From NCBI GenBank assembly GCA_003952965.2, contig CM025853.1, positions 16,447,324 through 16,511,323 on the forward strand: DNA of 64,000 bases, read 5' to 3'. Origin of the DNA: Morella rubra (Eukaryota; Streptophyta; Magnoliopsida; Fagales; Myricaceae). This document shows positions 11,647-24,114 of this stretch, one piece after another. How positions within the stretch are numbered: the first letter of the stretch is position 1; every line of letters begins with the position of its first letter. The notes under the pieces are model-generated. The model saw only the letters and a list, made by a program, of their open reading frames with translations, was not told the origin of the DNA and made no database searches. The position numbers and the translations under genes were made by a program.

Positions 11647-14600
11647 ATGTCTTCTGAAACTGAAGAACCGTTTATTCCCAATCAAAATGTTCAACCTAAT
11701 CCTTCAATTGTCAACAATGCCTATACGATTAATCCAGGTGACATTCTAACAGTCCATTAGTTTCTCCACCTCTCAATGGAAAGAATTACAACTCCTGAAA
11801 TAGAGCAATGTTGATGGCGATTGGTACTAGGAATAAGTTTGGATTTCTTGATGGTAGTATTACTTGACCAGAACCCATTGATGCAAATTTCGGCGCATGG
11901 TACCGCTGCAATTTGATGGTTTCTTCATGGATCTATGCATTTGTTTCTCTAGAAATTGCTCAAGTAATTTTGTACATTGATTATGCTGAGAAAATGTGGA
12001 AATTACTTAAGCAATGATATGAGCAAAGCAATGAACCCCGAATCTTTGAGTTACAGTAGTATATTAATAACATTACAAAGCACAACTTTTTGTTAGTGAA
12101 TATTTCACTCAGCTTGAATCATTGTGGAATGAACTGCATCAGTTTTCGCCTCTACCCGTGTGCACTTGTGGTGTTTGTGGAGGATGCACGTGTAAAGTTC
12201 TCCAGATGATTGTTGTTCTTGAAGAGAAGACTTTAACCATGATCTTTCTCATGGGGCTGAATGAAACATATCTTCCTGTTCATGGTAACATCCTACTTAC
12301 GAAGCCGTTTCCACCTATGAATGAGATTTACTCTCTCATTATTCAGGAAGAACGACATCGTGCTTTTACTCGAAGTGTTGGTTTTTCTTTTGAGAATGTT
12401 GCAATGTCAGCAACTAAGTTGTCAAACACTTTGAATGTTGTAGTAGCTGTTGCATCACAGAAGCATCCTAGTTTTGCTTCTACTCAGAGAGATCGTCTAG
12501 TTTGTACATCCTATAATAGAAAGGGACATACACATGACAAATGCTTTGAATTACATGGGCATCCTCCTGGCTAGGTACATAAGAAACGAAGTTCATCAGA
12601 TTCAAGGAATAATTCTTATTCCTCTATACATCAGGCTACTGCTGTTGTGGATAATTCTAGAGTCAATTCTAATCTTCTAGGTTCTCAAGATCAGATTCAA
12701 CAATTTCTGACCTTGCTGAAATCTCAGCTCCAGACCACTTCGCCTTTGACACTTTCATCACCATTTGATCTTCCTCAACCTTCCAGTTCTGTCAATATGG
12801 CAGGTGATCCACATTGTCTTTCTTCTATCACACATACACCTTCACCTTGCACTAATATTTGGATTATTGATAGCGGTGCCACATACCACATGGTTTGTTT
12901 TCTATCAATTTTCTTTCATGTTAGTAAATCTGTCAATACCACAGTCAGCCTCCCAAATGGTGAATTAGCTCGTGTTACTCATATTGGTACTGTCAAATTA
13001 TTTGCTGATTTGACTTTGCATAATGTCCTCTATGTGCCTTCTTTCACTTTCAATCTCATTTCCACCAGCAAACTCACCTCTTCCTCTAACATTAGTTTGA
13101 TTTTTCTGTCAAACAAATGTATAATACAATACAAGACCTGTATGCATGGAGGACGATTGGAGTGGCTGACCAAAAGGGTGGTCTTACTTGCTTGATTCCA
13201 CTTCCATTTCTAGTCCTTTTTTTTTTCTCAATCTTTAGCACCTAGTTGTTTTTTTTTATCAATAATAGCACTGATGTATGGCATAATAGACTCGGTCATA
13301 TGCCCCTCGCTAAGTGCATCTTCTTAAAGATGTTTTGCCTAATGTACATTTTCCTTCGAATAATATTCCTTGTGATACTTGTCCATTAGCAAAACAACAT
13401 AGACTTCATTTTCCCATTAGTTCTATTCGAACTTCTCATCCTTTTGAAATGGTGCATTGTGATATTTGGGGACCATTTGCAATAGCAACCTCAAATGGCA
13501 ATCAATATTTTCTCACTATTGTTGATGATTACACGCGTTGTACTTGGATTTTTCTTATGAAATTCAAGTTTGAAACTCGTTTCTTTCTAGAGTCATTTTT
13601 CAATTTCATTGAAACCCAATTCCACTCTGATATTAAGGTTCTTAGGTCGGATAATGGCCCCGAGTTTAACATAACTACTTTCTACTCTACTCGTGGTGTC
13701 ATTCATCAAATGAGTTGTCCTTATACAACCAACAAAATGGGGTTGTTGAAAGAAACATAAAATCTCTTGGAGGTAGCAAGAGCTCTTCGGTTTCATTCTA
13801 ACCTTCCTCTAAAATTTTGGGGTGATTGTGTGATGACGGCTACTTACCTCATCAATAGAACTCCCTCTGTTTTACTCCACAACAAGTCTCCTTATGAGCT
13901 GTTGTTCCACACCAAACCTTCTTACCATCATCTCAAAGTGTTCGGCTGCCTTTATTTTGCCACCCATACAGCACCTCATAAATCCATGTTTGAAGCTCGG
14001 GCTAGGAAATATGTGTTTCTCGGCTATCCCTTTAATTCTAAAGGTTATAAGTTGCTTGACCTTCAGTCCAACTCCATTTCCATTTCTAGGGATGTCATCT
14101 TTCATGAATATTCTTTTCCTTTTAAATCTGTTTTGTCCACTTCCGTTCCTGCTCATTCCGATTTTGTTGTTCCAACTTCAGTGCCCAATGATCTTTCATT
14201 TGATGATTCTGTTGTCTTATCATCCTCTGAACATTTTGATGAGTCTTCTTTTTTTACATCATCTGATCATCTTACTCCTAAATATCATGAGTTCCTTGAT
14301 GTTTCTCCTCCTCCTCGTCGATCCACACGTATACGTAGGCCTCCTTCCTATCTTCAAGATTTTCATTGCAGGATGGCTCATTCTTTTGGAAGCTCACTAC
14401 CTTCTTCCTCTCCGCACCAGATTCCTACTTCTGCCATTGACCTATCCAGGTATCTCTCTTGTCATCACCTCTCTCCTACTCATAAAGCTTTTACCTTAGC
14501 CATCTCCACTCATATCGAGCCTAAGACTTATCACCAAGGTGTTCAACACCCTCATTGGCAAGAGGCTATGCAGGCTGAAATGACAGCTCTTGAGAACAAT

Positions 14601-17347
14601 AAGACCTAGATTCTTACTGATTTGCCTTTGGGTCATAAGGCTATTGATTGTAAGTGGATTTATCGGGTTAAACACAAGGCTGATGGCTCTACTGAGAGAT
14701 ATAAAGCTCGCCTTGTTGCTAAGGGTTTACACAAGTTGAAGGGGTTGATTATGCTAAGACTTTCTCTTCGGTAGCTAAAATGTCTCATGTTCATTGTTTT
14801 TTAGCATTGGTTGTAAGTCAGCACTGGTTTTTGGAGCAATTGCATGTCAATAATGCATTTTTACATGGTGACTTAACAGAGGAAGTTTATATGGTAGTTC
14901 CCCCAGGGTTTGCCAAAGAAGGGGAGTCAAAAGTTTGCAAACTTCTTAAGTCCTTGTATGGGTTGAAGCAAGCAAGTCGCAATGGTTTCATAAACTTTCC
15001 GAAGCTTTTTTTTCCCTTGGATATGAGCAATCAAAGGCTGATTATAGTCTTTTTACTAAGGTTCACTGTTCCTCCTTTACAGCTTTACTTGTATATGTTG
15101 ATGATATTCTTCTTGCTTCCAATGACATGTCCTACATTCCTCTAGTTAAAGCTTACCTTGATGCTTGGTTCAAGATCAAAGACTTGAGAAAATTGAAGTA
15201 TTTTTTGGGTCTTGAGGTGACTCGTACCACTACTGGAATTTCTATTAATTAGCGTAAATATGCTTTAGAAATCCTGGAGGATAGTGGATATTTGGGTTGC
15301 AAACCAGCTGCCTTTCCTATAGATTCAAAGTTGAAGCTTTCTAAGTCTGATTCTGATGTCTTGACTGATGCTTCCACCTATCGACGTCTTATCGGTCGCT
15401 TATTGTATTGGACTATCACTCGTCCTGATCTTTCTTACTCTGTGAATACTCTTGCTTAGTTCATGCATAAGTCAGGACAAAGTCATCTCAATGCTACCTA
15501 CCATGTTCTTAGTTATCTGAAATCTACTCCTACTCATGGTCTATTTTTTCCCTCATCTTCTTCTACTCAGTTAACCACTTTTTGTGACTCAAATTGGGTG
15601 GCATGCATTTGTAAAACCTAGGATTAAGGTAACCCGAGAGGGGGTGAATTGGGTTTCAAAACTTTTTCGAACTCACCCTTTAGAAAATGTTGCCAGCTAT
15701 AAGTCTCACAAAGAGAAATGATTGCAATGAAAAGGTTAAACACAAGAATATATATTGCAACTCAAATATGGAAATAAAACTTAGAACAAAAACTAGTAGC
15801 AATGTAAGGAGATAAGGGAAGAGAAGCAAAACAATATGTTTAGGTGGTTGGGCAAACCCGCTTACATCCACCCCTCAAGCTCCTTTACCGAGCCTTGAGG
15901 TTTTCCACTATGCTCCCTTCAACCAAGGGAAAGGTTTCCTTACACTTGAGCTTGAGAAAAACCTCTTCAAGCTTCAAGAACGAGTTTGAGAACAAACCTC
16001 TTTAAACTCTTTCTTTTGATGAACAACCCTCACCAAAAGGAAACAAGAGAATCACTCTCTTAGAAGTGTATAGGGATGAACGAAAATGCCTACTAAAACT
16101 CTCTTGATTGAGTAGATGTTACAATGAGAAATTTCTATCTCTTAGGCTTCACACAATAATAAGGATGTGAAAGTGATGATTATGTGTGAATGATGTTTGA
16201 ATAAGGATTGAAAGGTTTTTGATCACTCTTAGCCTTGGTAAAATGATTTTGGTCATTCAGCAATTTTTAAAAGGCGTGGGGATGACTTTATATAGGCTTC
16301 ATAAGATAAATAGCTATTAATAGCCATTGGGAGTCGATCTGTCAAAAATTCACGACGAGCCGGTCGATCGCTTAGGTTTCCGTTAAACCCAACGGTCATC
16401 AATGTTAGAAATCAAAACAGCTATATTTTCAAAAACAACCGGTCGACCGCTACACCAAGCGGTCAAAGACTGGTCGACAACTTCACCAGCCAGTCGACCT
16501 CCTCAACTTAAGCACATGATCCGGTTGATTTAAAACCACGATTTTGACCAACTTAAAATACCCAATTTTAAAGACTAACTTCTCATAAATATACAAATGG
16601 TTTGGGAGTTTAATAGGGATGATTTGAAGCCATTAAAACATCTTTAAACTTTAAAACAAGTGGTAAAACAGTTTATGCAAGTTTTGAAGAAACATGCAAG
16701 TGTGTGGTTCAAATCTTTGTTAAAGATGAAGTCTAGAGTTACAAAATTTACCCTAGCAACTTGAGTCTTCACTTTAAGAGCACTTCCATTGAAGGGATGT
16801 TGCTTGATCGCTCCGTGCTCATTTTGGATCTTATTTGCTTCACATCTCAATTACTTCTATTGTTATCATCAAAACATTGATTGTGACTAAAAACCAACAG
16901 CATTGACAGCCGATGCTCTATTACAGGCTTCTGCCTTTTTCTCAGGGATTCCTTGGTTTCTTAGGGGTCCAAGAAACAAAGCACAGTTTCCAGGAGCTCT
17001 ATTGATCAGGCAGAGTACCATGCTCTTGCTTCCACTAGTTGTGAGCTTGTTTGGTTTTTACAGCTTCGCTCTGATTTTCGTGTTGTCCATTTCACACTAG
17101 CCTATATCTACTATGATAGCAAGTCTGCCATTTCTTTGGCTGCCAATCCAGTCCATCATGCTTGCACAAAGCATGTGGAAATAGATTGTCACTTTATTCG
17201 TGAGTGGATTGCTAAAGGTGTTCTTTGAACCTTTTATATTGCCTCTGCTCATCAGCTTGCAGATATCTTCACAAAGGCTCTCGGTAAAACACAATTTCAG
17301 TATCTTTTATCCAAGCTTGGAACTCATAGTATCCATGAGCCAGCTTG
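11647..17347 (+). pseudogene. Copia gag-pol polyprotein, decayed and interrupted
   Basis: It begins MSSETEEPF at 11647 and meets a stop within 40 codons. Recognisable parts in order: a gag zinc knuckle in which the second cysteine is tyrosine (CTSYNRKGHTHDKC, about 12508-12546); protease WIIDSGATYHM (about 12861); integrase WHNRLGHM (13280), VHCDIWGPF (13455) and VLRSDNGPEF (13638); RT WIYRVKHKADGS (14656), NAFLHGDLTEEVYM (14850) and YVDDIL (about 15094); RNase H with TRPDLSYSVNTLA (15420) and, past the solo LTR, DSKSAISLAANPVHHACTKH (17113) and ADIFTKAL (17261). At least six in-frame stops and several frameshifts make it inactive. It would have encoded the capsid and the replication and integration enzymes of the element. 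Confidence 0.9.
15610..16899 (+). mobile_element. Solo LTR nested in the copia RNase H region
   Basis: The 1290-base insert begins TGTAAAACCTAGGATTAAGG, ends AAAACCAACA (TG...CA), and is flanked by a perfect 5-base duplication GCATT (15605-15609 and 16900-16904). Removing it restores the copia RNase H reading VACIDS. There is no internal coding region, primer site or second LTR, so it is a solo LTR left by recombination between LTRs. GAGAGGGGGTGAATTGGGTT near its start is a motif I know from long plant LTRs. GGTCGACCG-like palindromes recur at about 16360-16500. Confidence 0.85.
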
Positions 17348-17355
17348 AGGGGGCG
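17345..17355 (+). other. Copia polypurine tract
   Basis: TTGAGGGGGCG directly precedes the 3' LTR, where plus-strand DNA synthesis would be primed. Confidence 0.65.
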
Positions 17356-17574
17356 TATTGACATTAGTTATTATCTAGCTGTTAAGTCTTTTGTTAGTTG
17401 TATTAATAGAGTTAGTTACTTATCTGTAGCTGGTATATAAACACAGCTTTTCACTTATCATGTAAGCAGATTATCATTTTCTATACGATCAGAAAGTAAT
17501 TCTCAAAAGCTCTCTTGTGTTCATACGAACTTCTCTCTCAATCTTGTGTCCATCACCAAACACTGATTTCTACA
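17356..17574 (+). repeat. Copia 3' LTR
   Basis: 219 bases, matching the 5' LTR with scattered substitutions and small indels (for example ATAAACACAGC for ATAAACAGC). Followed by the target-site copy GGCAT. Confidence 0.92.
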
Positions 17575-17790
17575 GGCATCTCCAGTGCCACAGTAGCCGT
17601 ACTAACTGCAACATAGGTTTGCCGCACAACCGCAGTTTTGAGCCTTCACATACCTGGACATCGCCCCTACTAAGATTCCAACTAGAAGGAGGGTTAGAAG
17701 GTCCTTTCTCATGCTAAGTGCAACCATTTTGGAAAGATGTGAAGAAGGAAGAAAATGATGTGTGATACCGAAGGAATGCTGAAGTTTGGT

Positions 17791-17957
17791 ACTTATAGAA
17801 CAAATATAAGGTGAGAAAACCCAGTTCGTAACTAGCTAGTTTTATTACACAACTATATACGCTCTCTTGTAGGCGTGTACGGTACGCCGCGACGCGTCTC
17901 GTTGCATGTGGACTTTGACTTTCTCTCGTCTTCCTCTATGCTGCTAGACTTTTGACT
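17791..17957 (-). promoter_or_regulatory. Chitinase B promoter remnant
   Basis: CTATAAGT on the minus strand (17798-17791) plus TTGACT at 17915-17920 and 17952-17957 match the A and C promoters. The promoter is intact although the gene is not; on the minus strand it would now drive transcription antisense into the copia element. Confidence 0.5.
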
Positions 17958-19388
17958 CGCTCATATAATTCTGGTCCAACTTGTGATCTGTTCTTGAGCG
18001 CGATAACTTGCAGGTTTTGTAACATAAATTTCAAACGTTAAATTAATCTTGTCTTGGCACCATGTTGCCTCGTCTAACCGAATGGTGCGACGCTGCGGGG
18101 GGTAATTCATTCTCAGCAGCTTCCTCTTCACCAAACCTCTACGATGTTCTTTAAAGTATTTGGGTCAATGTAAATGGGAGCTGATGAATCCAGCGGACCT
18201 GGACCAGGATTTGCCCAGCTCCCAAGCTAAAGAAGTAGTGGTTCCGTTCCGCGGGCCAAGCAGTACTTAATTAATTTTCCCTTCATTATTTTAATTTCTT
18301 AAGCTTTGGACCACTTTGACGAACAACCCTAAGCGGGTCTTATGAACCAGCTGTCGAAGGTCCTATCTTACTTCTAGGTATCGTTTCTTTGAATCAATCA
18401 GCAAGACACAGAATAATATATAGTAATTAACACTGGGATTAAGATCAGTTACGTACGTTTGACCCTAGCCTGCATATTATAAACCTCCTTTTGTCCTGTA
18501 GTTTTAGACTTTTTCTTTCTTAGCGACGACTGAAATTAATGCATTAAGCATATCCCAAACATATCGGAAGATTTTGGTTTCAGAATTAATTCATCAATTT
18601 GTGGGTTGATTTTAGACTCAAACGTTTCAATATTTAAGAATATATATTAGTTGTCGTAAGCCTACTGGTCACACCCAAATATCTATGTATATATATACCG
18701 ATCGAGTCATACGGCTAGCCTTAAATTAAGGTGTGTAGTTGAACGTCTTGTACTGATGAACACAACTTCATCAGATCGCGGATTTTATATTTACTAATAA
18801 CTCAAGAATTAAGTAAGGCGAGTTTACCTCGTCAATGTTCTTTGTTATCATATATAACATACCACAAATAAGATTTTTCTTATTTATTTTTGGTTTAAGT
18901 GCATTAATGCTCTAGATATGCATGATTAATTACCCGGTCGACCGTACTGATGACTTGTTGGAGTATCATACAATTAGTAAAAGAAGCGATCACAGGCAAT
19001 TAGCAGATTTTAATTAGTTTAGCTTGATTATCATAACAACAAGGATAAATACAAATCATCATAACAATAAAAACAACAATATATAGGAATAGGCCGAGTA
19101 AAACTTACATGATATATAGGAATTACCAAGAACTTGATTACGACGCCTAGTTGGGTTTAGTCAGAGACGAAGGAGCTAGGCCCGCGGCCCCAGCCGGCCC
19201 CCTCAATTTTAAAAAAACCAGCCTATTTTTAAGGCTTTAATTTTATGATTTTTTTTTAACAATTTCTTAAGTTTTATTTATTTTGGCCCAGCTCCAAAAT
19301 GCTCTTTTATATAATGGGCCGCACAATAGTAAATTCTCAGATTCGTCCCTACGTGTATTAATATTATTGAAGAGACATATATATATAT

Positions 19389-22300
19389 AGACGATCATTT
19401 TCCTCTACACCATCAAAATTTCAATCTGCTTTATCTTCTTTTAAACCTACTACATTAAGACCATCCACATCTAATGAACCTATAATAGAACCTCCCATCC
19501 CAGAAACAATTTACACAGATCATAATCTTCAATTCCCAAGATACTCAGAAGGCATACCATCTAATCCATCTCCTTCTGAACCTCCTGTTAAAACTTCACT
19601 TACACAATCAGAAATTTTTACATTACAACGTAATAATACGATACATGTATTACAAAAGGAATATACTATTAATAAAACCTTAATACAAGAAGATTTTAAT
19701 GCTTTACATAATATGTCTAAAAGATTATGGTTTTTATCTACTTATAATCAGGAAGAACAAGCATTAATAAGACAAACATATTATCAATATATGCAAAATA
19801 TGCAACAAGATATATATTTTTTCCAATGGTTTGAACATCATTTATCAACATTGAATGTCATTACAAAAACTATACCATGGTTAACTACGAATAGTCAAAA
19901 AATATATGAATACTATCCACCTAAAACTACAATTAGTATTGATCATCAAGAAAAACAATATTTTGCTACTCCTTATAAAACGAATGCATTAAATAATAAT
20001 GATAAAATTTTGATAATATTATACAACAAAATAATTATACTAATACATATTTACAAAAAATAGGAGAACATTTACAAACAATAGAAACAAATATCAAACC
20101 CACACCTCATAAAACTACACTTGAGACTCCTATGTTTTTACCTCCCACTAAAATCCCTCGATTAACAAATGACACAAAATTAGATAAAATCAATGAAATG
20201 TTAGAAAAATTATCTTTACATGATACTACTAAAAATATTGCATCTACATCCAAAAATACTTTACATACATTAAACTATACAGATACAAATATATCATCCA
20301 AAACCGAAGAAGACGAAGAAGAAGCATATTCAATAGATTCGATAGAAGAACTAGAAAATCAGTTTGAAACATTAAGTCTAAATAAATTACATACTAAACA
20401 AAAACATGCTCAAATTTCACATAAATATTATAATACTAATCATCGTAATTATTATCCAAGACCAACCCCTCCTGATACACAATATGAAGAAAGACATTTA
20501 GTTGCTACTTCTGCTTTTTCAGAACAAAATATTTATGAATGGAATATAGACGGTATAGCTGAATATGAAATATTAAACGTTCTTCATGAGATGTCTATGT
20601 ATGCTAGTGTATTACGTGGTACTGATAAAAAAGAAAGAGATGTTACTGAATGTATTATATGTGGTTTTTCTGGTCAATTAAAAAATTGGTGGGATAGATA
20701 TCTTACTGAAGAAGAAAGAACAACAATATTAACTGCCGTTGAAAGAGATAATGATAATAATCCTATTGTAGGCACTGATGGCCATACTAAAAATGATTCA
20801 TGTATGACTTTATTATATACTATAACATTAAATTTTGTTGGAAATCCTACTATATATCGAGAAAGAGCTTATGATTTTCTTCTTAATTTAAAATGCCCTA
20901 CTCTTGCCGATTTTTGTTGGTATAAAGATATATTTTTAACTAAAGTATATTTACGTGATGATTGTAATCAAGTATATTGGAAAGAAAAATTTATTGCTGG
21001 TTTACCTACTACTTTTTCACAAAAGGTTAAATCAAAACTTATGAATAATCAAGGTATCATAGAGTATAATACATATACTTATGGTTCATTAATTAATATC
21101 ATTAATAAAACAGGTTTAACTTTATGTAATGATATGAAATTAAAAAAAACTTTAGAATTAGATAAGAAAAATACCCGTAAGGAATTAGGCGGTTTTTGTG
21201 CTCAATATGGTTTTACCAATCATCCTTTACCTCCTTCAAAAAATAAAAGAAAACCATATTATAGAAATTATAAATATTCTAAACCATATAAATCTAAGAG
21301 AAGATATGCACAAAATGATAATAAAAAACCTTCCTCATTTAAACCTAAGTTTCGCAAAACCACAAAAGGAAAATCTCCAAAAAATCAACCCCATGTTTGT
21401 TGGAAATGTGGTAGAACTGGCCATTTTGCCACTAAATGTTATGCCAAAAAAGCCATTAAAAATTTAGACATTCCATTAGAACAAAAACAACATATTGCCA
21501 AATTATTTCTAAATGAATCATACACTCTCACTTCTTCTGATACAGATAATGATAGTACTGATAGTTCATCGTCTAAGGTTAAAATATGTAATTGTTTAGA
21601 TGATATTTGTCAATGTAAAGAAAAACAGATATTTATGTTAACACAAACAGATCAATTATTATTAGATGCTATAACTCAAATATCTGATCCTATCTTACAA
21701 CAAGAATATTTATTAAAAATGAAAGCTTTGACACATAAAGAAGAAAAACCTATACATCTACCACATCAACCTAAATACTATGATTTTAATAAAGTTTTAG
21801 AACGATTTGATAAACAACCACAACAAATATTACATTAACTACTTTACATAAAGAAATACAAATACAAAAACAAGAAATAAAACAATTACAAAATACACAA
21901 GCTAATTTAATTCAAATTACAGATAAATTATTAACAGAAATATGTCTTCTAAAAACACAACATACAACTGAAAATAATGATACTACATTAACTATATCTG
22001 ATTTACCTCAATCTTCCATTCCATCTACTTCTACTACATTTGAACCCTTTTTACAAATCATTGATCGTATTATATTTCAAAAATGGCATGTTGAAATAAC
22101 TATACGTATTCATGATTTTACTTTCACAACTATAGCTTTAGTAGATTCTGGTGCTGATCTAAATTGTATACAAGAAGGGCTTATTGATTCAAAATATTTT
22201 GAAAAAACAACCGAACGCTTATCTCAAGCTGACGGTCAAAAATTAGCTATCAATTATAAAATTCCAAATGTACATATATGTAATAATGGTTTTTGTTTTC

Positions 22301-23037
22301 AAACTACTTTTGTATTAGTAAAAAACTTATCTTCTAAAGTAATATTAGGAAATCCTTTCCTTGCTCTATTATATCCTTTTATAGTCACAGAACAAGGTAT
22401 TACTTCAAAAATATTAGGACAAGATGTTACTTTTACTTTTTATTACCCTCCTTTTACAAAAGATATACAAGCTCTTAAAAATGTCTCCATACATAAAGAA
22501 ATTCATCGTTTACAACAGGATAAAATTTATCGTAAACAACAACATCTGCATTTTCTACAAAAAGAAGTAATTTATAAAACGATTGAAGAACAACTACAAG
22601 ATTCTATATGTCAAAATGAAATAAAAACATTTCAAAAACATTTAGAAGATACAGTTTGTTCTACTTTACCAAATGCTTTCTGGAATAGAAAAAAGCATAT
22701 TATTTCTTTACCATATGAACCTGATTTTTCAGAACGAAATATCCCTACAAAAGCAAGACCCATTCAAATGAGTCAAGAACAATTAGAATTTTGTAAACAA
22801 GAAATTCAATTATTATTAGATAAAGGTCTTATTCGTCCTTCTAAATCACCATGGAGTTGTGCTGCTTTTTATGTTTGGGGCAAAGCTGAATTAGAAAGAG
22901 GTGTACCTTGTCTTGTTATTAATTATAAACCTTAAATAAAGCTTTACGTTGGATTCGTTATCCTATTCCTAATAAAAAAGATTTACTTAATCGACTACAT
23001 GATGCCTGTATTTTCTCTAAATTTGATATGAAATCCG
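19389..23037 (+). pseudogene. Pararetrovirus plus-strand arm: capsid, protease and RT start
   Basis: 3649 bases that match 28752-25104 of the minus strand base for base with only scattered differences. It enters ORF1 in the linker between movement protein and capsid. The main open stretch, 20132-21838 (568 residues), is the capsid region with a CX2CX4HX4C knuckle (CWKCGRTGHFATKC); the protease DSGAD is near 22150, and the RT N-terminus (GLIRPSKSPWSCAAFY) is near 22827. It ends abruptly at 23037 inside RT. Breaks: a one-base change near 19800, one near 20008, and a frame loss after INYKP near 22934. There is no separate start codon, because this is an internal fragment. Confidence 0.85.
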
Positions 23038-24114
23038 GAGGATGCTGTTTAATCTGATGTTGGGCTTGATTAATGGCAGTAATAATATTTTCATAATTAT
23101 AAACGGACCACCATTTGATATAGAATTTTTGTGAGAGGATTTTCAGATGATCTTGTTGGGTAAAGATAAACTTCCAGCTTAATATCCATGGTAATAAATT
23201 GAATTGGATATGGAATCTTAAGACAAGGGGAATCTTTTTCACAAGAGGATTTTTCATGGCAGGGTATTTGGGTAAAGAAGGGGTATCAAAGGGTTCTTTA
23301 GATCAATGGTCAAAGACCTTTTTTAGTGCTGGGGGAAATAATATTTCTGATGAACCAAAACATTCCCACCATTGGATAAACCAACAGGAATGATATCTGT
23401 TTGAAAATTTTTGAATCTTATAAACCATGTGTGACGATGGGTTTTGATTATCAAAAAATAAAGAAAATGTCCATGCGTCCACATAATCATAATATGTAAT
23501 ATGTTTAAAATTTTTATAAGGTACAGACAATGAACGAAAGTCCAAGGCTGTCCCCATTCTTTTGCAGATATAATCCTTCGTATTGTAAATTTTGAAAAAC
23601 CAATTCTAGAAGGATCATATTTACAAGGAGTTTGTTCAAATTCCACAGATTTAGTATCCATTAATATATATTGATAAAAGGCTTGTGTAAAACAAGGATT
23701 CTTTGGAACATAGTTCCAACCAGGGGGTAATATTTGTGAGGCTGTTTGATATGGATCCTGTAGACTTAGATAGGGTTCTTCAATAATGGTAACATGTTTG
23801 ATATAGTCTTTTGGAATGATATTGTCATTGGTAGGAGGTATTGTGGAGGTAGAACTCTCAGGATTTAGTACTTTTTGACTAAAAGTAGTAGGAGATATTA
23901 TGGTAGAAGGAGGAGCTCGAGGACCAGGTATACGAGGAGTAGGACTTCTAGGATTTGCTATTTGACCAAGGACAGTAAAGGAATTTTGCAAAGGAAGAGT
24001 AGGTGTCGGAGTATTGATGGGAGAAGGACCACGAAATGGAAAAGGAGGAAAGGTATTGTCTGAAAGAAAATCATCATAGGATAATTTTTTAGAATTAGAT
24101 GATGAAGAACTCAT
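23038..24114 (-). pseudogene. Pararetrovirus ORF2, unknown function, frameshifted
   Basis: It starts at 24114 (MSSSSSNSKK), six bases from the end of the RNase H frame, so the two genes abut on one transcript. The first 80-90 residues are Ser/Pro/Thr-rich and probably disordered (TPTPTLPLQ, PRSPTPRIPGPRAPPS). The rest is rich in aromatic residues and has no motif that I recognise. The reading switches frame near 23550, meets a stop near 23303, and continues to the rearrangement breakpoint at 23038, so the C-terminus may be missing. An extra ORF downstream of RNase H is a feature of florendoviruses; its function is not known to me. Confidence 0.65.

Larger units (their letters stand above)
11339..17574 (+). 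mobile_element. Ty1/copia LTR retrotransposon inserted in chitinase B
   Basis: Total 6236 bases, including a nested 1290-base solo LTR. Both LTRs (about 218 bases) start TATTGAC and end TTTCTACA. The target duplication GGCAT is perfect (11334-11338 and 17575-17579) and lies in the hevein codons. The gene order gag, protease, integrase, RT, RNase H is that of copia elements. The LTRs differ from each other at scattered positions, and the coding region has many stops. Confidence 0.95.
10198..17727 (-). pseudogene. Class IV chitinase gene B, split by a copia element
   Basis: Exon 1 starts at 17727 (MVALSMRK, in frame here) and runs to 17575; it resumes past the copia insertion at 11333 and ends at the donor after 11061. 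Exon 2 is 10598-10198. The insertion is in the hevein codons, at DAYCG. Independently of it, B has a one-base loss in the linker (TTCACGCC where A has TTCAACGCC), a TAG in place of AAG after DSTDDS (near 11114), a 6-base deletion in GFGATIRA of exon 2, and a lost cysteine (QYWNQF for QYCNQF). The splice sites survive. It cannot make a full chitinase. Both the promoter side and the 3' flank match A and C. Confidence 0.92.
8832..18642. repeat. Tandem unit B of the chitinase array
   Basis: Second head-to-tail copy, about 3.57 kb once the 6.2 kb copia insertion and its target duplication are removed. It matches unit A from its 3' flank (8838 on) through the gene and upstream region, ending at TTAGTTGTCGTAAG. 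Bases 8832-10197 and 17960-18642 contain no other gene. A block near 9305-9410 with GTGGCCCCCAGCCCCCTC and CAGCCTATTTTTAAGG also recurs in units A and C. Confidence 0.85.

Noticed and set aside
13894..14499. 201-residue Leu-rich ORF overlapping the copia integrase
   Set aside because: Alternate frame of the copia integrase C-terminal region; hydrophobic only because of T-rich codons.
21198..21467. 89-residue ORF within both viral capsid copies (also 26674-26943)
   Set aside because: Alternate frame of the Lys/Asn-rich capsid region; present twice only because the arms are repeats.
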